Below are positions 9,510 to 18,837 of a stretch of DNA of 29,217 bases, piece by piece. The notes beneath the pieces were generated by a model that searched no databases, had not been told where the DNA came from, and saw only the letters and a program-made list of their open reading frames with translations. The stretch comes from Candidatus Auribacterota bacterium (GTDB taxonomy: Bacteria > Auribacterota > JAFGBW01). Positions within the stretch are counted from its first letter, which is position 1; every line of letters begins with the position of its first letter. Location: positions 1-29,217 of the forward strand of contig JAFGBW010000292.1 of NCBI GenBank assembly GCA_016932965.1, read 5' to 3'. A program made the position numbers and the translations under genes.

Positions 9510-9561
9510 ATTTCTTCTCCTTTTTTCTTGAGTTGTTACGCATTATGGAAAGTGACTGCGG

Positions 9562-9589
9562 ATAATAGCAACATCCGTACCATAGGCAA
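9562..9589 (-). promoter_or_regulatory. Candidate sigma-70-type promoter for groESL
   Basis: On the minus strand TTGCCT is followed after 16 bases by TATTAT, about 55 bases before groES. The -10 is a 5/6 match and the -35 a weak match. I found neither a CIRCE inverted repeat (TTAGCACTC-N9-GAGTGCTAA) nor a convincing heat-shock sigma-32 promoter. This is therefore only the best visible candidate. Confidence 0.4.
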
Positions 9590-9705
9590 TATTTTTTCTG
9601 TATTCTTGATCTCAGGCTTGATTTCTCATAAGATAAAGAGAGCGTGCTTCCTGAAGCGGTCCGGGTCCCGATCAAATGACTTGACTCAGATTGAGACAGT
9701 TTGCC

Positions 9706-10977
9706 TCATTCAATCCATTTTATATTGGCTCCTAATTGAATCATGTCTTCCGCAAAACAAGGGTAAGTGACTCTTGCTGCTTCGGCCGTACTCACGATGC
9801 TTTCCCCATGCGTTGCCATTCCTGCCAGAGCTAAAGACATGACGATCCGATGGTCTCCATGCCCGTCCAATTCAGCGCAGGAATGAAGTGAGCTTTGATG
9901 AATCACCATTCCGTCAGGAAGCTCCTCGATTTTTGCCCCCATTTTTCTGAGTTCCTGCGTCATGACCGCAATCCGGTCGCATTCTTTAAACCTGGCCTGA
10001 GGCACATTGACCAGAGCCGTTTTTCCCTGGGCAAAACAGGCTGCAACCGATAAAACCGGTAAGGCGTCAGGTGTGGCGTTCAAATCTATCTCGATCCCTT
10101 GAAGAGCCGAAGGCCGAATCATGACCTGCTCAGGAAAATAATCGATGCTTAAACCCATTTTTTCGAGATAGTGAAAAATCATTTTATCTCCTTGGAGGTC
10201 GGAGAAATCCAGTCCGGTAATGGTAATATCAGAACCGGTGATAGCAGCAGCGCACAGAGGAAAACAAGCCGTTGAAAAATCCGCTGGGATGGCCTTTCTA
10301 AAAGCACGGTAGCTTTGGCCCCCTTTTACCTTAAAAATCTCCATATTTTCATGAGCGACAAGGATCCCTTGTTTATTTAACCATTCCAGAGTGATTTCAA
10401 CATAAGGTTTTTCATTGAGATGACTGACTTGGATCACGGAGTCTTCTTTCAAAAGAGGTGTAGTAATGAGAAGCGAAGACAGAAATTGGGAAGTGATGCC
10501 TTCGATTTTTGTCAGGCCTCCATGAATGGGCCCCCGGATTTTTAAGGGACACTTGCCATGATTGGATTGGGTCCTGGCACCCAGTTCCGATAAGGACTGT
10601 AACAAAGGTTTCATGAAACGGGTTCTCAGAGAATCATCGCCGTCAAAAGAGATGTCCTGGTCGCACAATGCAGCAACGCTTGCCAATAGCCGCAGTGATG
10701 TGCCGGAATTCCCCATGTTGATTTTATTTTTTTTGATTTTCGGCTTACCGTCTACCCCTTCTATCATCCATTTTGCGGGATCTGTTGTGTCGATTCCGGC
10801 TCCTAAACAACGGCATCCTTCAATGCAGGAAAGCGTATCTTCTGAAATCAAAGGACGCAATAACTGCGACTGTCCGGCAGCAAGCGTGCCGATAACCACT
10901 CCTCGTATCGTGTGTGATTTGGAACCGGGTACAGCGATTTTCCCTCTTAATCTGGAACGGCCGGCTAGGATTTTCAT
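9706..10977 (-). CDS. aroA: 3-phosphoshikimate 1-carboxyvinyltransferase (EPSP synthase)
   Basis: The 423-residue enzyme joins phosphoenolpyruvate to shikimate-3-phosphate in the chorismate pathway in the cytosol. The N-terminal VPGSKSHTIRG supplies the conserved Lys20, Ser21 and Arg25. The PEP-binding segment MGNSGTSLRLL follows. Other landmarks are ADFSTACF (the D-[FY]-S-[ST]-A element), NATPDALPVL with the catalytic Asp, the arginine-containing block RFKECDRI and the closing DGHGDHRIVMSLALAG. All typical motifs are present and the length is normal. The PEP loop reads GNSGTS, as in non-enterobacterial types, not the GNAGTA of E. coli. It has its own good promoter and lies 196 bases upstream of groES. 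No other shikimate gene is nearby. Confidence 0.97.
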   Translation of the reverse strand: MKILAGRSRLRGKIAVPGSKSHTIRGVVIGTLAAGQSQLLRPLISEDTLSCIEGCRCLGAGIDTTDPAKWMIEGVDGKPKIKKNKINMGNSGTSLRLLASVAALCDQDISFDGDDSLRTRFMKPLLQSLSELGARTQSNHGKCPLKIRGPIHGGLTKIEGITSQFLSSLLITTPLLKEDSVIQVSHLNEKPYVEITLEWLNKQGILVAHENMEIFKVKGGQSYRAFRKAIPADFSTACFPLCAAAITGSDITITGLDFSDLQGDKMIFHYLEKMGLSIDYFPEQVMIRPSALQGIEIDLNATPDALPVLSVAACFAQGKTALVNVPQARFKECDRIAVMTQELRKMGAKIEELPDGMVIHQSSLHSCAELDGHGDHRIVMSLALAGMATHGESIVSTAEAARVTYPCFAEDMIQLGANIKWIE

Positions 10978-11028
10978 GCTGGAAATTCCTTTATTTTTTC
11001 AGTAGTGTCCGATTTATTTTAAGGTGAT

Positions 11029-11057
11029 ATTATAAATGTGTTTTAAATTTACCGCAA
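11029..11057 (-). promoter_or_regulatory. Sigma-70-type promoter for aroA
   Basis: On the minus strand TTGCGG is followed after exactly 17 bases by a perfect TATAAT. The predicted transcript would start around 11022 and carry a leader of about 45 bases with an AAAGGA upstream of the aroA ATG. The spacing, the perfect -10 box and the position all agree. Confidence 0.75.
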
Positions 11058-11154
11058 TATTTTTACGATTGAAGTTTTCAAAAGCTCGGAGCGGGGAAAG
11101 CGGCCGGCGAATTCAGAATAGAACATCTTTCATAATCAAATCCGGGAATCCTTC

Positions 11155-12822
11155 ATGAAAATAGACAGGGGTCTGATACTCGTTCTCCTGCCTGCTGTAT
11201 TTTTGATTTTTATTCATTTACATTCTATTTCTCTGTGGTCTCCTGATGAGCCAAGAGAGGCATCCATTTCCAGGCATATTTTACATACAGGGGATTATAT
11301 CGTTCCGATTTTCAACGGCAAACCTCTTCCATGGAAGCCGCTGCTTTTTCACTGGTGCGTTCTCATTCCTTCGGTTTTGGCAGGGGATGTGAACGAGTTT
11401 ACGGCGAGGCTTCCTTCCGCCTTTTCCGCCATTGGCCTGCTGATTCTGCTCTATTATTTCATATCCCGGTTTCTGACCGCGCGGACCGCTTTTTATTCTT
11501 GTCTTGTTTTGCTGACTTGCTACGCATTTGTTGAACAGGCCAGGCTTTCTACGATCGATATGCTTTTAACTTTTCTGATGTTTTGCGCACTGGTTTTTTT
11601 TTATCAGGGTTATCGTTTTCCAGAAAAAAGAAAACGTTATTATTTATTTTTTTATCTGCTATGCGGTCTGGCTGTTCTGGCAAAAGGCCCTGTCGGCATT
11701 GTGCTCCCGGGCATGATCGTTTTTTTCTTTTATCTGAGTGAGAAAAAAATAAAACAACTTTCGGAATTATTCTGCCCTGCAGGTATTTTTGCCTTTCTGT
11801 TTTCAGTTTTACCTTGGTACCTAGCGGTATGTTTTCAGGGAGGGGAAGGCTTTACATACGAGTTTCTCATCCGCCAGAATTTTATCCGTTATTTGAATGC
11901 ATTTGATCACGTGCAGCCTTTTTATTATTACCTGCAGAAGATCCCGTCTCATTTTTTTCCCTGGTCAATATTTTTTCCGGGCGCCCTGGTGTTTTTTATG
12001 AAAGATTTTTTCCATAGAAAAAAGGAGATTCCGGCCGATTCTTCACTCCGGCGCTTTATACTCATATGGCTGATAACGGTATTTTTGTTTTTTTCATTAT
12101 CCAAGAGTAAACGGTCCCAGTATATTCTTCTTCTGTATCCAGTTATGAGTCTGATGATCGGGGCATTCTGGAATCGGTTTCATGAAGAAAAGAGGGAAAA
12201 CCAAGGATTTTCTCCGCTCTGGATTCGTATCCCGGCAGAATTATTTGTACTTGGAGCAGGTTTTGTATTATTGCTGTTCCCATACGTCACGACATCCTTT
12301 CCAGGATTTGACGGGAGTTATTATCGGGTCAATTTTGTCTGGAGCCTGATTTTGACAGGGTTTGTCATTTATGTTGCCGCGGCACTTTTTGAAAAAAAAC
12401 CGTGTCTGCTCGGCCGAAAAATATTCACACGGATTTTTATGTTTACCCTTGCTGGGCTTGTTTTTATGGTGACGAGCCTGTATCCTCAGTTTGATTCAGT
12501 CCGTTCCGCTGTATATGACGCAGTTTCCATTTCGAAAACCGTAGGGAAGGCTGAAATGATCAGCTATGACTTTGAACGGCCGGAATTTGTTTTTTATCTG
12601 AATCGGGATTCCTGGAAATGCTTCGAGCCTGAGGAGAGGAACGAATTTTTGTCATATTTGAAACAGCATGACGTCTATTGTCTGATTCCGAGATATCGTT
12701 ATGAAGAAGTAAAGGCGGAGTTGAACAAAATGAAAACGGTCTCTATTGTCCTTAAAAATATTTACGGCTGGAAATACAATTGTCTGCTACTTTCAAACCG
12801 TTTGCCCGGACGGGCGGATTAA
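11155..12822 (+). CDS. ArnT/PMT-like GT-C glycosyltransferase
   Basis: The protein has 555 residues with about a dozen hydrophobic segments. The first extracytoplasmic loop contains SLWSPDEPREASISRHIL, the acidic DEPR-x-A motif of the ArnT/PMT_2 family in which the Asp/Glu pair is catalytic. It is followed by GKPLPWKPLLFHW and TARLPSAFSA, also family-typical. Such enzymes move a sugar from undecaprenyl phosphate to lipid A, glycans or proteins on the outer side of the inner membrane. A soluble domain of about 80 residues ends the protein. No arn operon or L-Ara4N biosynthesis gene is nearby, so lipid A modification is not implied. The stop shares TTAA with the opposing permease gene. No clear Shine-Dalgarno precedes the ATG. 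Confidence 0.88.
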   Translation: MKIDRGLILVLLPAVFLIFIHLHSISLWSPDEPREASISRHILHTGDYIVPIFNGKPLPWKPLLFHWCVLIPSVLAGDVNEFTARLPSAFSAIGLLILLYYFISRFLTARTAFYSCLVLLTCYAFVEQARLSTIDMLLTFLMFCALVFFYQGYRFPEKRKRYYLFFYLLCGLAVLAKGPVGIVLPGMIVFFFYLSEKKIKQLSELFCPAGIFAFLFSVLPWYLAVCFQGGEGFTYEFLIRQNFIRYLNAFDHVQPFYYYLQKIPSHFFPWSIFFPGALVFFMKDFFHRKKEIPADSSLRRFILIWLITVFLFFSLSKSKRSQYILLLYPVMSLMIGAFWNRFHEEKRENQGFSPLWIRIPAELFVLGAGFVLLLFPYVTTSFPGFDGSYYRVNFVWSLILTGFVIYVAAALFEKKPCLLGRKIFTRIFMFTLAGLVFMVTSLYPQFDSVRSAVYDAVSISKTVGKAEMISYDFERPEFVFYLNRDSWKCFEPEERNEFLSYLKQHDVYCLIPRYRYEEVKAELNKMKTVSIVLKNIYGWKYNCLLLSNRLPGRAD

Positions 12823-14249
12823 TCTTTTTGTATTTTAAAGGAAGTGGAAGTCAGATAATAAACCGGAATTCCTGTGACGAGAACCCCGATGCCCCAGAGA
12901 GTTTTAGCTTTGTCATATTCCAATGCCCCCCAGATCATGAGCATGCACATGATCAGAAACAAAATCGGTGTGAAGGGATAAAAAGGGACCTTGAAGGGGA
13001 TATCCTTGTTTTTAAGCCTTTTTCTGAAGATGAGAACAGCTACAACCACCATTGCGAAAAAAATCCATACGACTCCGGAGGTAAATGTGAGGAGTTTATC
13101 TATACTATCCGCTTTGCATTCAACAGCAAAGGCAATGATAAATGCCATAATCGCATTGAAAAGAAGGGCTGCCATAGGCGTGTGATATCTTGGATGGGTC
13201 CTGAGCAGAAAACGGAAGGGGAGAAAATCATCGGCAAAGGAAATGGTCATGCGGCCTCCGGTAAAGATGAGGCCGTTGATGGCCCCGCTTGAAGAAATAA
13301 TGATGAGTGAGGCCATTAAAATCTCTCCTTTCGGACCGAACCATATTTTCATGAGATCTGAAGCAGGGGTCCAGCATTGTGCCAGACCTTCCGGACCTAG
13401 GTGCAGCATATATACTAAATTGGTCAGAAGATACAGAATACTCAGGGAAATAATGCCGAGCGTCAATCCTTTGGGGATGTTGATGGTTGGATTTTTCATT
13501 TCCCCGGCAATATACGGTGCCTCGTTCCATCCTCCGAAAACCCACATGATGGGAATCAGGGACATCCATATATGCTTGACATATACTGAAAGAGGGAATC
13601 CCTCAACCGGAATGAAATTTCCGTTCTCAAAGGTCTTGGAAAGAAAAAAAAGTGGTTTTAAATTTTTAATAAGTCCGGCTCCGTAAATAAAACCAAAGAT
13701 CAACAGGATGGAAAGGCAAAGCATTTTTAAAATAGACAGGATATTCTGCGTCCATTTACTCAAGGTGATTCCGCGCATGGAAATGAGCGTAAAAATCCCT
13801 ATAGACCCGAGTGAAATGAGGGTGAGGAACAGATTGAGCATGCTTTTTGAAGCGCCGAAAAAATCCCTAATCAGGATGTTGCAGTTCATCGCCAGGACAA
13901 TGGCCAGACTGACCAAGGAAGCGGGACGGATAATGAAAATCTGTGCCCAGGCAAAGAGAAAACTCACAGGGGTGTCCCTGTCTATCATTTTAAAGCCTTC
14001 CCGCAGATAGACATAATCCCCGCCGTTCTGGGGGAAGATGCTCGCAAGTTCTGCAAAACACATGGCCCCGCACCAGGCGATAAATGCGCCCATGAACCAT
14101 GAAAGGATGATCATGAATACGGAAGGATTCTGGGCGGCAGCCAACTTGGGAAAGACAACAAAAATACCTGTTCCTAGCATGATGCCAACGATCAGGGCGG
14201 AACAGTCAAACCAGCCCATGGTCTTTTCTTTTTTAATGTCTGAGTTCAT
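12819..14249 (-). CDS. APC-superfamily amino acid permease
   Basis: The protein is 476 residues and almost entirely membrane-embedded. The first helix holds SALIVGIMLGTGIFVVFP, the unwound G-x-G substrate-binding element of the amino acid-polyamine-organocation superfamily. The following AWCGAMCFAELASIFPQNGG and the internal GWNEAPYIAGEMKNP are typical of LAT/YfnA-like members. About 12 helices can be counted. It is probably a secondary transporter for amino acids at the inner membrane; specificity cannot be read. It follows gapA on the same strand but is separated from it by a terminator and has its own candidate promoter. A second possible start is the Met at residue 11 (MGWFDCS); neither start has a strong ribosome-binding site. 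Confidence 0.92.
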   Translation of the reverse strand: MNSDIKKEKTMGWFDCSALIVGIMLGTGIFVVFPKLAAAQNPSVFMIILSWFMGAFIAWCGAMCFAELASIFPQNGGDYVYLREGFKMIDRDTPVSFLFAWAQIFIIRPASLVSLAIVLAMNCNILIRDFFGASKSMLNLFLTLISLGSIGIFTLISMRGITLSKWTQNILSILKMLCLSILLIFGFIYGAGLIKNLKPLFFLSKTFENGNFIPVEGFPLSVYVKHIWMSLIPIMWVFGGWNEAPYIAGEMKNPTINIPKGLTLGIISLSILYLLTNLVYMLHLGPEGLAQCWTPASDLMKIWFGPKGEILMASLIIISSSGAINGLIFTGGRMTISFADDFLPFRFLLRTHPRYHTPMAALLFNAIMAFIIAFAVECKADSIDKLLTFTSGVVWIFFAMVVVAVLIFRKRLKNKDIPFKVPFYPFTPILFLIMCMLMIWGALEYDKAKTLWGIGVLVTGIPVYYLTSTSFKIQKD

Positions 14250-14329
14250 AACCTGACTTTATTACAATGGATCATTCAATCTCATCTCCCCCCTCCTGGA
14301 TAGGATTTATTGATATGGATTCATCCCAG

Positions 14330-14357
14330 ATCATACAGTTTGATTGATAATCATCAA
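14330..14357 (-). promoter_or_regulatory. Candidate promoter for the APC permease
   Basis: On the minus strand TTGATG is followed after 16 bases by TATGAT (a 5/6 match to the -10 consensus). It lies just downstream of the gapA terminator and about 80 bases before the permease start. The -35 lies within an imperfect TTGATgaTTATCAA palindrome that could serve as an operator. Confidence 0.5.
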
Positions 14358-14361
14358 TGAT

Positions 14362-14393
14362 AAAAAAAAGGCTGCCGGGATATCCGACAGCCT
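14362..14393 (-). terminator. Intrinsic terminator of gapA
   Basis: On the minus strand AAAGGCTGTCGG pairs with CCGGCAGCCTTT (one G-T wobble) around the loop ATATC, and a run of eight T residues follows. It lies about 25 bases after the gapA stop. Confidence 0.88.
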
Positions 14394-14420
14394 TTGACGG
14401 GCAAAGTATTTCTGAATTCA

Positions 14421-15506
<1,086 letters not shown>

Positions 15507-15585
15507 TCAAGTTAAAAAAAGACGGCATGATTAAAAATCATTTTCAGCATATTTTCCTATCGCTCATAAGTTAAAAATGAGATAA

Positions 15586-17805
15586 ATGAAACATATTTTT
15601 TATACAGTTTGCATGAAAACAAATTACGCATCATTCAAAACCATGCCGGGAAAACCCATCCCCTTGGGAGTGCTATATACCGATCACGGGACCCAGTTTT
15701 CCGTTTTTTCCCGATATGCCGAAGAGGTTTCCCTTCTTTTTTTTGATCATTCGACAGACGACGTTCCAGTCTGGGAAATCCAATTGGATCCCAGGTTGAA
15801 TAAAACAGGGGATGTCTGGCATGTATGCGTGGCCGGGGTCAAACCAGGACAGCTTTATGGATACCGTGTAAAAGGACCTTATCAGCCTGAAAAAGGCCAC
15901 CGCTTTAATCATTATAAGCTTCTCATTGATCCTTACGCACAGGCGATTACCGGGGATTTTGAATGGAATCTCAAGGAAGGAAGGGGATATAATTGGATGT
16001 CCCCGAAAAAAGATCTTTCTTTCAGCAACATCAGTCATTTCAAGTCCATTCCAAAGTGTATTGTCGTTGACAATCATTTCGATTGGGGGGGAGATGTGTC
16101 TCCGGCTGTTTTACTCAAGGATTCTATTATTTATGAGGCGCATGTGAAAGGGATGACCTTTCATCCTTCTTCCGGGGTTTCATCCAGAGGCACGTTTCAG
16201 GGACTCATTGAAAAAATTCCTTACTTCAAGGAACTGGGAATCACGGCGATCGAACTTCTGCCCCTGCAGGAGTTTGACATGAATGAGAATCTGAGAACCA
16301 ATCCCTTTACAGGAGAAAAATTACACAATTACTGGGGATATTCCACCCTGGCTTATTTTGCACCCAAAGGCCGTTATGCTGAATTAAACGCCCGGGGCGA
16401 ACAGGTGAAGGCCTTTAAAGAAATGGTCAAGGCGTTTCACAAGGCTGGAATTGAAATCATTTTGGATGTCGTTTTTAATCATACGGCTGAAGGGGATGAA
16501 ATCGGGCCCACCTTGAGTTTTAAGGGATTGGGCAACACGATTTATTATCATCTGGAAAACGGCGGACGAGGTTATAAAAATTATACTGGGTGTGGGAACA
16601 CGGTGAATTGCAATCATCCGGTGGTGCGCCATTTTATCCTGGATTGCCTTCGTTACTGGGTGGTTGAAATGCATGTGGATGGATTCCGCTTTGACCTGGC
16701 TTCCATTTTCATGCGTGATACCGATGGTTCGACCTTGGATCATCCCGTGCTATTGCATGAGATCGCCGAGGACCCGGTCCTTCGCGGCGTGAAAATCATT
16801 GCTGAACCCTGGGATGCAGCGGGACTTTATCATGTGGGGGGATTTCCCGCCGGATGGGCGGAATGGAATGCAAAATACCGTGACACCTTGCGCTGCTTCT
16901 GGAAGGGGGATTTTAATAAGGCCTCTGAATTAGCAACCAGGATTGCCGGCTCATCGGATTTGTATCAGGCAAATGGGCGCTTGCCGTATCACAGCATCAA
17001 CTATATTACCTGTCATGACGGCTTCACTTTGAAAGATCTGGTTTCTTATAACGAGAAGCATAATGAAGCCAACGGCGAAGACAATCAGGACGGTGAAAAT
17101 AACAATCATTCATATCATCATGGATATGAGGGGGAAACCGATGACAAGGAAATTCTGGAGATCCGGAATCGTCAGCGAAGGAATTTGATCGCATCCCTTT
17201 TAATATCCCAGGGAGTCCCCATGATCAGTATTGGTGATGAGATGGGGCACACCCGGTTTGGAAACAATAACCCATGGTGTCAGGACAATGAACTGTCCTG
17301 GCTCGACTGGGATAACATGAAAAAGGATGCGGGATTTTTTCGTTTTGTGAAAGGGCTCATTCATTTACGTCAAACGCATCCGGTTTTCCGGCGCTCTGAT
17401 TTTTTCAAAGGAGGAGATGCCCGGGGAGAAGAGATATCGGATATCACCTGGTACGGTCAACACGGGCATCCATTGCAATGGAGTGATAAAATAAAAGCAG
17501 TTGGATTTCTTCTTTCAGGATCTAAGACGGAAACCGGTGCGGAGGAAAATGATCATGATTTTTATGTCATCATGAACGCTCATGATAAGGATTTGCATTT
17601 TGAGCTTCCCCGGAAAGTGTCTTCCTGGGAATGGCAGGAAGTGGTGAACACCGGCATGCATTCCCCCATGGATTATCATGAACACGGCAGGGAAAAGACG
17701 GTCGTTTCCTCTCCGTTTCACCGGATTCCTCTCAAAGCACACTCCATGGTCATTCTTATGAGCGATACCCGGCTGAAAAAGTACAAGCTCAAAAGTAGAA
17801 AGTGA
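15586..17805 (+). CDS. glgX: Glycogen debranching enzyme (isoamylase-type GH13)
   Basis: The protein has 739 residues, usual for GlgX/TreX. It hydrolyses alpha-1,6 branches of glycogen after phosphorylase trimming. The N-terminal CBM48-like part starts MPGKPIPLGVL at residue 20. The GH13 motifs follow in order: ILDVVFNH (region I), the nucleophile D370 in VDGFRFDLASI (II), the acid/base E407 in IIAEPWDAAGLY (III) and D478 in YITCHDGFTLKDLV (IV). The insert with SYNEKHNEANGEDNQDGE is characteristic of debranching enzymes. The start is uncertain: Met1, Met10 (15613) and Met20 (15643) are possible and none has a strong ribosome-binding site; Met20 fits the homologous N-terminus best. It ends 7 bases before coaD and may head a plus-strand operon. 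No glycogen synthase or phosphorylase is nearby. Confidence 0.95.
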   Translation: MKHIFYTVCMKTNYASFKTMPGKPIPLGVLYTDHGTQFSVFSRYAEEVSLLFFDHSTDDVPVWEIQLDPRLNKTGDVWHVCVAGVKPGQLYGYRVKGPYQPEKGHRFNHYKLLIDPYAQAITGDFEWNLKEGRGYNWMSPKKDLSFSNISHFKSIPKCIVVDNHFDWGGDVSPAVLLKDSIIYEAHVKGMTFHPSSGVSSRGTFQGLIEKIPYFKELGITAIELLPLQEFDMNENLRTNPFTGEKLHNYWGYSTLAYFAPKGRYAELNARGEQVKAFKEMVKAFHKAGIEIILDVVFNHTAEGDEIGPTLSFKGLGNTIYYHLENGGRGYKNYTGCGNTVNCNHPVVRHFILDCLRYWVVEMHVDGFRFDLASIFMRDTDGSTLDHPVLLHEIAEDPVLRGVKIIAEPWDAAGLYHVGGFPAGWAEWNAKYRDTLRCFWKGDFNKASELATRIAGSSDLYQANGRLPYHSINYITCHDGFTLKDLVSYNEKHNEANGEDNQDGENNNHSYHHGYEGETDDKEILEIRNRQRRNLIASLLISQGVPMISIGDEMGHTRFGNNNPWCQDNELSWLDWDNMKKDAGFFRFVKGLIHLRQTHPVFRRSDFFKGGDARGEEISDITWYGQHGHPLQWSDKIKAVGFLLSGSKTETGAEENDHDFYVIMNAHDKDLHFELPRKVSSWEWQEVVNTGMHSPMDYHEHGREKTVVSSPFHRIPLKAHSMVILMSDTRLKKYKLKSRK

Positions 17806-17812
17806 GTCTTTC

Positions 17813-18304
17813 ATGAGAGCCATTTATCCTGGTACATTTGATCCCGTCACTTATGGACATCTGGATATCATTAAAAGATCCTCCGCCATATTTGATGAGT
17901 TGATTGTGGCCGTGGCGGCCAATGAGATGAAACGGCCGTTTTTTTCTCTTGAAGAAAGAGTGGAATTATTAAGAAAATCATTTCTTTTGCCCATGTCGGG
18001 TGTTGAGATATGCTCGTTTCATGAATTATTGATTGATTTTGCCAGGAAAAAAAAGGCCAAGGTGGTCCTGCGGGGACTCCGCGCTGTTTCGGATTTTGAA
18101 TTTGAGTTCCAGATGGCCCTCATGAACAAAAAAATGAATCCAGACATTGAAACCTTTTTCATGATGCCGGATGAAACCTTTTCTTATCTCAGTTCAAAAG
18201 GAATCAAGGAGATCATTTCCCTGGGCGGAAATATATCTGCCTTTGTCCCGGCTGTGGTCGAGGAAGCTTTTAAAAAGAAATACGATGCAATTCCTCCCCA
18301 ATAA
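17813..18304 (+). CDS. coaD: Phosphopantetheine adenylyltransferase
   Basis: This 163-residue enzyme performs the penultimate step of coenzyme A synthesis: 4'-phosphopantetheine plus ATP gives dephospho-CoA. The nucleotidyltransferase signature is AIYPGTFDPVTYGHLDII (T/HxGH as T-Y-G-H). It is followed by KRPFFSLEERVELL, VVLRGLRAVSDFEFEFQMA and the C-terminal SSKGIKEIISLGGNISAFVP, each a family hallmark. The length is typical. It begins 7 bases after glgX and is followed 50 bases later by the YceD-like gene, an association seen in many bacteria. Confidence 0.98.
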   Translation: MRAIYPGTFDPVTYGHLDIIKRSSAIFDELIVAVAANEMKRPFFSLEERVELLRKSFLLPMSGVEICSFHELLIDFARKKKAKVVLRGLRAVSDFEFEFQMALMNKKMNPDIETFFMMPDETFSYLSSKGIKEIISLGGNISAFVPAVVEEAFKKKYDAIPPQ

Positions 18305-18354
18305 AATCAGTTATAAGAAGCTGAAAACCCTATCAACCCGCAATCATCAAATTC

Positions 18355-18837
18355 ATGGCTAAAGAACTTATCATCAACCTGAAACGGATCAGGGAACATT
18401 CCGTTATTTTAGAAACGGAGGTGTCCCCAGCAGATATGGAATTGGATCATCCTGATTATATTTTTAGCGATCCTGTCTTTGTTAAAGTTTCGGTTCAGAT
18501 CATCAGCCATGAAATTCTTGTGGAGGGATCGGTCCGGTTTATCGTCAAGACAGCATGTTCACGCTGTCTGGAGCCCATCAGCAGGGAAATGGCTATCGGA
18601 TCAATCTTTTTTTCGTATGAGTATCATGAACAGGATTTTCTGGATATCACTTCTGATATCCGGGACGAACTCTATTTGAGTCTGCCCATCCGGATACTGT
18701 GTTCCGAATCCTGCAGGGGATTATGCGCCGGATGCAAAAAGAATCTCAACAGAGAAACCTGTGTCTGTACCGGCATAAACCGTTCGTCGCCCTTTTCCCA
18801 TCTTGATTTTGACTGGAAAACACAAAAAGGAGAATGA
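18355..18837 (+). CDS. YceD/DUF177-family protein
   Basis: The protein has 160 residues. It has the family core ACSRCLEPISREM in mid-protein and a C-terminal cysteine-rich element CSESCRGLCAGCKKNLNRETCVC, the pattern of bacterial YceD (DUF177), which probably binds zinc. In E. coli and plants the family is linked to 23S rRNA/large-subunit biogenesis and its gene usually precedes rpmF (ribosomal protein L32). Here rpmF is absent: the stop overlaps the hflX start by ATGA. No clear Shine-Dalgarno precedes this ATG. The molecular role is not established. Confidence 0.9.
   Translation: MAKELIINLKRIREHSVILETEVSPADMELDHPDYIFSDPVFVKVSVQIISHEILVEGSVRFIVKTACSRCLEPISREMAIGSIFFSYEYHEQDFLDITSDIRDELYLSLPIRILCSESCRGLCAGCKKNLNRETCVCTGINRSSPFSHLDFDWKTQKGE

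Noticed and set aside
11155-12822. Assignment as arnT (lipid A L-Ara4N transferase)
   Set aside because: Only the general GT-C/PMT family features are visible and no other arn gene is nearby, so the specific name is not supported.
12780-14256. Several plus-strand ORFs opposite the APC permease
   Set aside because: They mirror the permease codons; the minus-strand product has full membrane-transporter features while these have none.
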